From Bradymonadales bacterium (GTDB lineage Bacteria > Bdellovibrionota > UBA2394): DNA of 39,285 nucleotides. Shown in pieces: positions 33,238 through 39,285 of this stretch. Made by a program: the position numbers and the translations under genes. The first letter of the stretch is position 1; each line of letters begins with the position of its first letter. Where the stretch lies: positions 1-39,285 of the forward strand of contig REDG01000049.1 of NCBI GenBank assembly GCA_007693605.1. Direction: 5' to 3'. The notes under the pieces were generated by a model. That model did not search any database and was not told the origin of the DNA. It worked only from the letters and a program-made list of their open reading frames with translations.

Positions 33238-33846
33238 GTGAAACAGCGCTTCTGTTGTTTGGGTTTGGGGAATCCTGGCAGAAAGTATCAGGGAACTCGG
33301 CATAATATTGGTTTCGACTGGATCGATGCCGTGCGGGATTCTTTTAGCCTTAGGGCTCAAGACGCCAAAGAGCGCTTTGAGTCAGAATTCTATCTGGTCG
33401 AAGATGATCTTTGCGAAATCCATCTTCTAAAACCTCAGACCTTTATGAATCGAAGCGGAAAGGCCCTACAGAGCTGGCAGAAAAAGTATCAGACCGAGGC
33501 TCGCCTTTTGGTGGTCTATGACGATAAGGATTTAAGCTTGGGTCGAATCCGCTATCGCGAGCTAGGCAGTGACGGAGGTCATCGGGGTTTGCGTTCCATT
33601 ATTGAGTCGTTGGGAACGGAGCAGATTCCTCGCTTGCGTTTGGGTGTGGGCTCTGAGGACATCGAGCAAGGGGACACGAGTGAGTTTGTGTTATCTAGGT
33701 TTGCCCCCACCGAAAAGGCGGTGGTCGCTCGAGTTTTGGAAGCGGCACCCGAACATTTTCGGGCATGGCTTCAGGAGCCTGAGTCAGAGGCTTTGATGAG
33801 TCAGATCAACTCCTGGAGGGCGAGCCAAGGAGAGAATGAAGAATGA
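33238..33846 (+). CDS. pth: Peptidyl-tRNA hydrolase
   Basis: The enzyme releases tRNA from prematurely dropped peptidyl-tRNA. CLGLGNPGRKYQGTRHNIGF holds the catalytic His22. PQTFMNRSGKAL, VVYDDKDLSLG and GSDGGHRGLRSI are family motifs. 202 residues, with a GTG start 11 bases after rplY. The stop overlaps the ychF start by four bases. Confidence 0.96.
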   Translation: MKQRFCCLGLGNPGRKYQGTRHNIGFDWIDAVRDSFSLRAQDAKERFESEFYLVEDDLCEIHLLKPQTFMNRSGKALQSWQKKYQTEARLLVVYDDKDLSLGRIRYRELGSDGGHRGLRSIIESLGTEQIPRLRLGVGSEDIEQGDTSEFVLSRFAPTEKAVVARVLEAAPEHFRAWLQEPESEALMSQINSWRASQGENEE

Positions 33847-34943
33847 GCTTAGAATGTGGCATTGTGGGGCTGCCCAATGTGGGGAAATCCACTCTCTTTA
33901 ATACTTTGACACGAGCGCAGGTGCCTGCAGAGAACTTTCCATTTTGCACGGTGGACCCCAACCGTGGCGTTGTTGAGATGCCTGACCCTCGAATGACTCA
34001 AATTTCTGAGATTGTGAAACCGAAAAAGCAGGTGCCGACAACGGTGACATTTGTCGACATTGCCGGGCTGGTGAAGGGGGCTTCCGAAGGGGAGGGCTTA
34101 GGAAATCAGTTTTTGTCTCACATTCGAAGTGTCGATGCGATTGCTCATGTTGTGCGATGTTTTGAAAGCTCAGAGATCACCCATGTCTTGGGAGAGGTGG
34201 ATCCCCTTCGAGATGTCGAGATCATCGATCTGGAACTCTGTATGTCTGATCTCGATCTGGTGAAAAAGAGAATCCAGAGAATTGAAAAGCTCGCCAAGTC
34301 CGGAAATGCAGAAGCTCGGGCAGAGCTCCACTTCTTGGAGCTGGCGTCGGCTCACTTGAGTCAAGGGAAGCCTCTGCGAAAGCTCTCAGAGATCAGTCAG
34401 TACTCTGAGAGGGAACAGTTCGTGACGGCCAAACCCCTGCTCTTTGTGGCGAATCTTGCCGAGTCGGATTATCCCGTGTTGGGAGAGAAGGCAAAGGCTT
34501 GGCTTCAAGTTTTGGAGCAGAAAGCCCACGAGGAGTCTGCTCCCCTGATTTCCATGAGCATCTCTCTGGAAAATCAGCTGAGCCAGCTGAAGTCAGATGA
34601 GGATCGAAGCTTCTTTCTTGAGGAATACGGAATTTCTGAGCCCGGTCTCAACCGGCTCATTCAAACTGCCTATAAGCTTTTGGGGCTTTTGACATTTTTC
34701 ACAGCGGGAGAAAAGGAAGTGCGGGCTTGGACCTTAGAGCGGGGTCAGAACGCTCAGGCAGCGGCCGGCAGAATCCACTCTGACTTTGCTCGGGGCTTCA
34801 TTCGGGCAGAAGTGACGGGTTTCGGGGACTTTTTGGCTTGTGGAGGTGAAAAGGGGGCTCGAGAGAAAGGCCTTCTGCGGGCTGAGGGCAAGGAGTATAT
34901 CGTTCAGGATGGCGATATTATGCATTTTCGCTTTAATGTTTGA
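33843..34943 (+). CDS. ychF: Redox-regulated ATPase/GTPase YchF (Obg-like)
   Basis: A 366-residue Obg-family P-loop protein. It has G1 GLPNVGKST (8-16), the G3 motif FVDIAGLVKGASEGEGLGNQ, and the C-terminal TGS domain (LLTFFTAGEKEVRAWTLERG, YIVQDGDIMHFRFNV). YchF proteins prefer ATP and bind ribosomes; their role is in translation and stress. It follows pth with an ATGA overlap, a common pairing. Confidence 0.97.
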   Translation: MSLECGIVGLPNVGKSTLFNTLTRAQVPAENFPFCTVDPNRGVVEMPDPRMTQISEIVKPKKQVPTTVTFVDIAGLVKGASEGEGLGNQFLSHIRSVDAIAHVVRCFESSEITHVLGEVDPLRDVEIIDLELCMSDLDLVKKRIQRIEKLAKSGNAEARAELHFLELASAHLSQGKPLRKLSEISQYSEREQFVTAKPLLFVANLAESDYPVLGEKAKAWLQVLEQKAHEESAPLISMSISLENQLSQLKSDEDRSFFLEEYGISEPGLNRLIQTAYKLLGLLTFFTAGEKEVRAWTLERGQNAQAAAGRIHSDFARGFIRAEVTGFGDFLACGGEKGAREKGLLRAEGKEYIVQDGDIMHFRFNV

Positions 34944-35098
34944 GCTAATTGCGGCTAAGTAGGGGGTCAGAGCTTTGTGGACGGGGCTTCAGAAAATGAA
35001 CCCACCGTGCGGCCCAAGTGAGCCGGGCAACGGACGAATCTGAAAGCTCTCTAGATAATTTTGTTGATCGTTTTTGATTGGATAGTGAAGGAGTGAGC

Positions 35099-35548
35099 GT
35101 GGCAACAGCAGCAGTGAAGTTTGACCCAGAACAGCATCGAAAGTCAGTTTCTGAAAGACGACGGCATTACGAGAGCATTTTCGTTTTGAATCCTGGTATG
35201 GAACAAAAGACAGTTGAGAGTTTTATTGAAAAACTCGCGCAGATTTTAACTTCCACCGAGGCGAGCCTGCTTCGGCAAGATGATTGGGGAAAGCTGCGAA
35301 TGGCCTATGAAATGGATAAGCATGCGCAGGGCCGTTACTTTTATTTTCGGTTTATTGGTTCAGAGTCAACGCTGAGAGCTTTTGAGAGGGCTTTGAAGTT
35401 GGAAGCTTCGGTTCTGCGCTTTCAGAGTGTTCGATTGTCCGACAACCTAAGCCAAACAGAGATCGATGATTTGCTTCAGCGAGCTCCGCGAGAGCCAAGC
35501 AATCCGCCCAACAATCAATCGGACGACAATTTTGAGTACATGAACTGA
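35099..35548 (+). CDS. rpsF: 30S ribosomal protein S6
   Basis: The S6 fold is visible in RHYESIFVLNPGMEQKTVES, then DDWGKLRMAYEMDKHAQGRY, FYFRF and LERALKLEAS-like sequence. The GTG at 35099 with AAGGAG five bases upstream is the best start, giving 149 residues. There is an N-terminal extension of about 22 residues and an Asn-rich acidic tail. The usual neighbour rpsR (S18) is not found before the next gene, 17 bp downstream. Confidence 0.94.
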   Translation: MATAAVKFDPEQHRKSVSERRRHYESIFVLNPGMEQKTVESFIEKLAQILTSTEASLLRQDDWGKLRMAYEMDKHAQGRYFYFRFIGSESTLRAFERALKLEASVLRFQSVRLSDNLSQTEIDDLLQRAPREPSNPPNNQSDDNFEYMN

Positions 35549-35565
35549 GTGTCTCGAAAGAGAGT

Positions 35566-36549
35566 ATGAGAGAAGAAAGGCCCATACCAAGGTCTTCGTG
35601 GGCCTTAAGCGCCGCGATTGCTTTTGCAATTTTTTCAGTCGCCTTCAGCTTTCACTCATCCGTTCTCTGGCCCTTTCTTCCGCTGTCTTTTGCAATCTTA
35701 TCTCTTTGGTTGAGGGCCTTAGGTTTGTGGGCCCTGGGCTTAAGCTTCAGCTTTCATTTCTTTGTTATTGTCAGTGATCTTTCTGACATTCAAGTTTTTC
35801 AGACAATGGCGCTTGGCCTCTTTCATCTCATGGGCCTTTTTTTGATAAAATTTCAGAAAAGCTTTCTTCCCTGGCCGAGACTGATTTTTTTCATGCTGGG
35901 CTTTTTGCTCGTCTTGTTTTCTGTCTATGTTTTTCAACAAGGTTTTGAGGGGGTAGAGGCTCGCTTAGAGGCGGTCAAGGAATTGCCGTCGTCACCGGGG
36001 ATTTTTGATCAAAGTCGTTGGGAAGAGGCCAACGAGTCGCTCTATCGTCAATTGGTGGCCCCGGTGGCTCGCAGCGCTTCGGTTGCCATCTTGAGCCTTC
36101 ATTTTATGTATTGGTTTCTTTATTCGGCTCTCATTTGGCAAGTCGTGCTGGCCCTGGGGAGCCGTCAGATATTCGCTCGCCGCCGCTTTTGGTTGGAACT
36201 GGGCCATTGGCGACTCACAGAGTGGATCCTCGTTCCTCTGGCCCTCTCGTTAGCCTTGCTGTTGTGGCAGATGCCTCGTCTGCTAGTCGATAGCTTTGAC
36301 ATCTGGGTCATGATCGCCTGGAACCTGCTCTTTATCAGCGCCTTTTTGATCATGATGCGAGGCCTAGCCATTGCGGCCTACCTCATGCCCCGAATCAGCC
36401 CCTTTGCCTTGATTCTACTGCTTTTGGGCCTTGTTTTTGCGGCTCCTCTGATCTTGATTATCGCCGGTTTTGGCGATATTTGGTTTGATTTTAGGAAGCG
36501 AATTCGGTCAAATCCCTTTTCAGGGCGAGAACCAGAAGATCAAGACTAA
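35566..36549 (+). CDS. DUF2232-like integral membrane protein
   Basis: A 327-residue protein with about eight hydrophobic helices (AIAFAIFSVAFSF, LIFFMLGFLLVLFSVYVF, WILVPLALSLALLLW, FALILLLLGLVFAAPLILII). The size, helix pattern and place between rpsF and rplI fit the DUF2232/YybS-type family found at this locus in several phyla. The molecular role is unknown. The soluble loop near residues 130-155 is acidic. Confidence 0.8.
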   Translation: MREERPIPRSSWALSAAIAFAIFSVAFSFHSSVLWPFLPLSFAILSLWLRALGLWALGLSFSFHFFVIVSDLSDIQVFQTMALGLFHLMGLFLIKFQKSFLPWPRLIFFMLGFLLVLFSVYVFQQGFEGVEARLEAVKELPSSPGIFDQSRWEEANESLYRQLVAPVARSASVAILSLHFMYWFLYSALIWQVVLALGSRQIFARRRFWLELGHWRLTEWILVPLALSLALLLWQMPRLLVDSFDIWVMIAWNLLFISAFLIMMRGLAIAAYLMPRISPFALILLLLGLVFAAPLILIIAGFGDIWFDFRKRIRSNPFSGREPEDQD

Positions 36550-36561
36550 AACGAGGTAATC

Positions 36562-37182
36562 ATGGAAGTTATATTGAAAAGAGATGTCCCGAATGTAGGT
36601 CGGGTCGGAGATTTGGTGCGAGTGAAGAACGGGTTTGCAAGGAACTATTTGCTTCCAAGAGACCTGGCAGCAGTCGCGAACATCGGAAACAAACGGAATC
36701 TTGAGCATCACCGTCGAATGATTGAAGCGGCCAAGAAGAAGATTCGGTTGGAGTCGGAAGAGCGCTCAAAAGAGGTCGAAAAGATAAAGCTCAAGTTTGA
36801 AAGGCGTTTTACTGAAACCGGAAAGATGTTCGGAGCGGTCACTTCCACAGAGCTTCTCAAAGAGCTTTCGGACAAGCACAAGCTGCAATTGGATCGACGC
36901 GATCTGGATCCGAATGAAATTCGTGCAGAGGGCAAGCACAGCTTGAAATTGAGACTTCCCGGAGATGTCTTTACAGAGATCCAGATCGAAGTGAAGGTTC
37001 TGAAAGAGACCAAAGAGAAAAAAGAGAAGTCGACCGAGAAGAAAGCGGGCAGCAAAAAAGCTTCGGCAAAGAAAGAGGCAACGACAGACGAAGAGGAAGC
37101 AAGCTCCGGTGAGGATACTTCGACTCTGGAGGCTGCCCCAGTGAAGGCAAAGAAGGCTAAGAAAACCGAAGAGAAGGCCTAA
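36562..37182 (+). CDS. rplI: 50S ribosomal protein L9
   Basis: The L9 N-terminal domain MEVILKRDVPNVGRVGDLV...NGFARNYLLPRDLA is typical, followed by the long connecting helix (RRMIEAAKKKIRLESEERSK) and the C-terminal domain. 206 residues against 149 in E. coli. The extra 55 residues are a Lys/Ala/Glu-rich tail (KKEKSTEKKAGSKKASAKKE). The stop shares one base with the dnaB start (TAATG). Confidence 0.96.
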   Translation: MEVILKRDVPNVGRVGDLVRVKNGFARNYLLPRDLAAVANIGNKRNLEHHRRMIEAAKKKIRLESEERSKEVEKIKLKFERRFTETGKMFGAVTSTELLKELSDKHKLQLDRRDLDPNEIRAEGKHSLKLRLPGDVFTEIQIEVKVLKETKEKKEKSTEKKAGSKKASAKKEATTDEEEASSGEDTSTLEAAPVKAKKAKKTEEKA

Positions 37183-38585
37183 TGTCAGACTTGGAGATTG
37201 GCAGCAACTTGGAGGGAGGGCTGCCCCCTCCGCCGCCCAGTGTGGAGGGCAGAGCACATCCGAAACTTCCGCCTCAAAACTTGGAGGCTGAGACTCATGT
37301 TTTGGGGGGCCTACTCATGGACCCCGAAAATCTTGAGAGGGTCGCTGAGCACCTAGAACCAACGGACTTCTATCAGCGATCTCACCAGCAGATTTACGCG
37401 GCCATTCTTGAACTAAATCGTCAAGGAACCAAAGCAGATCTGATTACTCTCACGGATTTTTTGCAGGCTCAGAAGTCTCTCCCCTCAGTGGGAGGGGCAT
37501 CCTATTTGGCCCGGCTTGTCGATCTCATGCCTACAAGCGCGAACCTAGATTCCTATGCAAAACTGATTCGAGAAAAGGCGATCGCTCGAGAGTTGATTCG
37601 AGTGGGAACGGGAATTGTTGAGAGTGCGTATTCGGGTGGTAACTCGGTGAATGAGCTGCTGGACAAGGTAGAGCGCGATGTGTTTCAGGTCGCTCATCGA
37701 CAGATGTCTCAGAGCACTTCGAGCTTGCGCGATATGGTCATGCAGGCCTTTAAGTCGATTCAAGAGCGCTTCGAAAAGAAATCTGCAGTCACGGGCCTGG
37801 CTACGGGTTTTGACGGTTTTGATCGTCTTACCTCGGGCCTTCAAAAGACAGATTTGATTATCTTGGCAGCAAGGCCCTCTGTGGGAAAGACGGCTTTCGG
37901 TTTGAATCTCGCCTTGAATGTGGCTCTTCGAGAGAATGTACCGACCGTTGTTTTTTCTCTGGAAATGTCTAAAGAGCAGTTGGTGCAACGATTGTTAGCT
38001 CTAGAGTCTCGGGTCGATGGGGGAAGAATTCGTGGTGGATTTTTGTCTGATGAAGATTGGCCTCGATTGACTCATGCGGCCAGTGTCCTGTCAGAGGCGC
38101 CGGTTTTCATTGATGACACGCCGGGCCTTTCAATTTTCGAACTGCGGGCTAAGTGTCGAAGGCTCGCGAAGAGCCATGGGTTGGGCTTCGTGATTGTCGA
38201 CTATTTGCAGTTGATGCGAGTGAAGGGCCGCGTTGAGAGTCGAGAGAGAGAGATTGCCGAGATTTCAATGTCTTTAAAGGCCTTGTCGAAGGAATTGGGA
38301 ATTCCGGTTTTGGCTTTGTCCCAGTTGAATCGGTCTTTGGAGTCTAGGCAGGATAAGCGGCCGGTACTTTCAGACCTTCGAGAGTCGGGCTCGATTGAAC
38401 AAGACGCTGATTTGATCATGTTTCTCTACCGAGATGAGGTTTATCACCCCGATACGGACAGCCCTGGGGTGGCTGAGGTGATCTTAGCCAAGCATCGAAA
38501 CGGACCTACAGGCGTTGTGAAGCTGGCTTTCTTAAAAGAATATACCCGCTTCGAAAATCTAGCCGACGACGAACTTCTTTTGTAA
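37182..38585 (+). CDS. dnaB: Replicative DNA helicase DnaB
   Basis: The hexameric helicase that unwinds the replication fork. The N-terminal domain begins at LPPQNLEAETHVLGGLLMDP. The RecA-like domain has Walker A ARPSVGKTAF (around 228-237), FSLEMSKEQLVQRLL, the Walker B region VIVDYLQLMRV and ALSQLNRSLE. 467 residues, uninterrupted by an intein. A proline-rich N-terminal tail (GGLPPPPPSVEG) of about 25 residues is extra. It is coupled to rplI by a one-base overlap. Confidence 0.97.
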   Translation: MSDLEIGSNLEGGLPPPPPSVEGRAHPKLPPQNLEAETHVLGGLLMDPENLERVAEHLEPTDFYQRSHQQIYAAILELNRQGTKADLITLTDFLQAQKSLPSVGGASYLARLVDLMPTSANLDSYAKLIREKAIARELIRVGTGIVESAYSGGNSVNELLDKVERDVFQVAHRQMSQSTSSLRDMVMQAFKSIQERFEKKSAVTGLATGFDGFDRLTSGLQKTDLIILAARPSVGKTAFGLNLALNVALRENVPTVVFSLEMSKEQLVQRLLALESRVDGGRIRGGFLSDEDWPRLTHAASVLSEAPVFIDDTPGLSIFELRAKCRRLAKSHGLGFVIVDYLQLMRVKGRVESREREIAEISMSLKALSKELGIPVLALSQLNRSLESRQDKRPVLSDLRESGSIEQDADLIMFLYRDEVYHPDTDSPGVAEVILAKHRNGPTGVVKLAFLKEYTRFENLADDELLL

Positions 38586-38597
38586 GATTCTGATCAT

Positions 38598-39182
38598 ATG
38601 GCGTCGGCAACCTTCGTCCTTTTGATTCTCTTTGCTTATCTTTTGGGTGGAGTTCCCTTCGGCTTGTTGTATGGTCGAATTTTTGCAGATGTAGATATTC
38701 GATCGGTAGGCTCGGGCAATATTGGTGCAACCAATGTTAATCGAATCTTGGGTCGAAAACTGGGGGCAGCCACTCTTCTCAGCGACACATTGAAGGCGGT
38801 CTGCACTTGTCTTTTAGCCACGCTTCTTCTTTCAAACCCTTATGAGATTGCCTTCGTAGGCCTGATGACCGTCGTCGGTCACTGCTTTCCTATCTATCTG
38901 AAGTTTCAAGGAGGCAAAGGGGTGGCAACCACTTTTGGAGTCGCCTTAGTCATTGCCCCACTTTCTGGCTTGGTCGCCTTAGGGGTATGGTTGATTAGCT
39001 TTCGGCTCTCAAAACTCTCAGCCGTTGGAGCCCTAGCTTCTGCCATCAGTCTTCCCTTTCTCGTTTATATTGAAAAGGATTTCGGAAGAGCCCTGATTTT
39101 TCTGGGCATCGTGATGATGGTCGTCCTTCGGCATAGGGAGAATATTCAGAGGTTAAGGACCGGTGAGGAACTCAAGCCCTGA
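38598..39182 (+). CDS. plsY: Glycerol-3-phosphate acyltransferase (acyl-phosphate type)
   Basis: A membrane enzyme for the first acylation in phospholipid synthesis, using acyl-phosphate. The three PlsY motifs are present: GGVPFGLLYGRIFADVDIRS, then VGSGNIGATNVNRILG, and HCFPIYLKFQGGKGVATTFG. 194 residues with several transmembrane helices. Together with cdsA and pssA it places three steps of phospholipid synthesis in this window. Confidence 0.95.
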   Translation: MASATFVLLILFAYLLGGVPFGLLYGRIFADVDIRSVGSGNIGATNVNRILGRKLGAATLLSDTLKAVCTCLLATLLLSNPYEIAFVGLMTVVGHCFPIYLKFQGGKGVATTFGVALVIAPLSGLVALGVWLISFRLSKLSAVGALASAISLPFLVYIEKDFGRALIFLGIVMMVVLRHRENIQRLRTGEELKP

Positions 39183-39285
39183 GGGGAGTGGCGCTAAGGG
39201 CCCATCTGCCCCTACACTCTGGTCGACCTTCGGTCGACATGGTTTGAGGATGGCTGCAACGCTCCTTTCCCGCGTTGCAGTGTCG
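39183..39285. repeat. Repeat sequence after plsY, related to the left-end repeats
   Basis: GCTAAGGGCCCATCTGC (39193-39209) matches GCTAAAGGCCCATCTGC at 19-35 with one difference. It is preceded by GGGGAGTGGCG, the reverse complement of the CGCCACTCCCC that opens the left copies. Two perfect hairpins follow: GTCGACC-TTC-GGTCGAC (39222-39238) and CTGCAACGC with GCGTTGCAG (39254-39280, 9-bp stem). The second shares GCTCCT and its position with the hairpin-like stretch at 82-112. The window ends inside this region. Confidence 0.75.

Noticed and set aside
1..39285. CRISPR arrays, rRNA genes or prophage genes
   Set aside because: None seen: no regularly spaced repeat array, no rRNA-like sequence and no phage structural genes.

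Overview
The window looks like a chromosomal segment of a diderm (Gram-negative) bacterium. It carries an Mla-type lipid transport operon with a predicted outer-membrane barrel, the non-mevalonate isoprenoid genes dxr and ispE, and phospholipid genes (cdsA, pssA, plsY). The core gene order is rpsB-tsf-pyrH-frr-uppS-cdsA-dxr-rseP-tsaB-pssA-ispE-tRNA-Gln ... prs-rplY-pth-ychF-rpsF-DUF2232-rplI-dnaB-plsY. This order and the heavy use of the CGA arginine codon lead me to infer a lineage near Bdellovibrionota or the former Deltaproteobacteria. No rRNA or unique marker is present to prove that.

Layout. 1-171: near-identical direct repeats next to the end of pncB. 172-2472: divergent NAD-salvage pair pncB/pncA. 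2543-2618: tRNA-Val. 2670-3216: AbrB-type antitoxin and MazF/PemK-type toxin with a palindromic operator over its promoter. 3379-4497: two orphan genes. 4661-8821: alanine racemase, then mlaE-mlaF-mlaD, whose MlaD carries a long C-terminal beta-rich domain. 8837-14675 (minus): an operon of a 1357-residue membrane protein of unknown role, an alpha/beta hydrolase and an M14-type zinc peptidase. 14815-15246: small coiled-coil lipoprotein. 15434-24955: a tightly packed housekeeping operon for translation, isoprenoids, phospholipids and envelope stress, with many 1-4 bp overlaps. 24994-25068: tRNA-Gln.

25069-31424 looks like an accessory block between tRNA-Gln and prs. It holds a Fic protein and a RAYT (REP-associated tyrosine transposase) associated with three copies of a 30-33 bp repeat. 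A sensor kinase/receiver pair, an AstE/AspA-like zinc hydrolase, a NarL-type regulator and a gamma-carbonic-anhydrase-like protein follow. From 31507 to 39182 the core genes resume. A sequence resembling the repeats at 1-171 appears directly after plsY, at the right end of the window.

The most interesting items are the MCE-barrel fusion, which may form a trans-envelope lipid bridge; the RAYT/repeat/Fic module at tRNA-Gln with two 12-bp direct repeats at the fic promoter; the large orphan membrane protein; a very short TsaB; and the absence of rpsR from the rpsF-rplI cluster. No CRISPR array, rRNA or prophage was seen.
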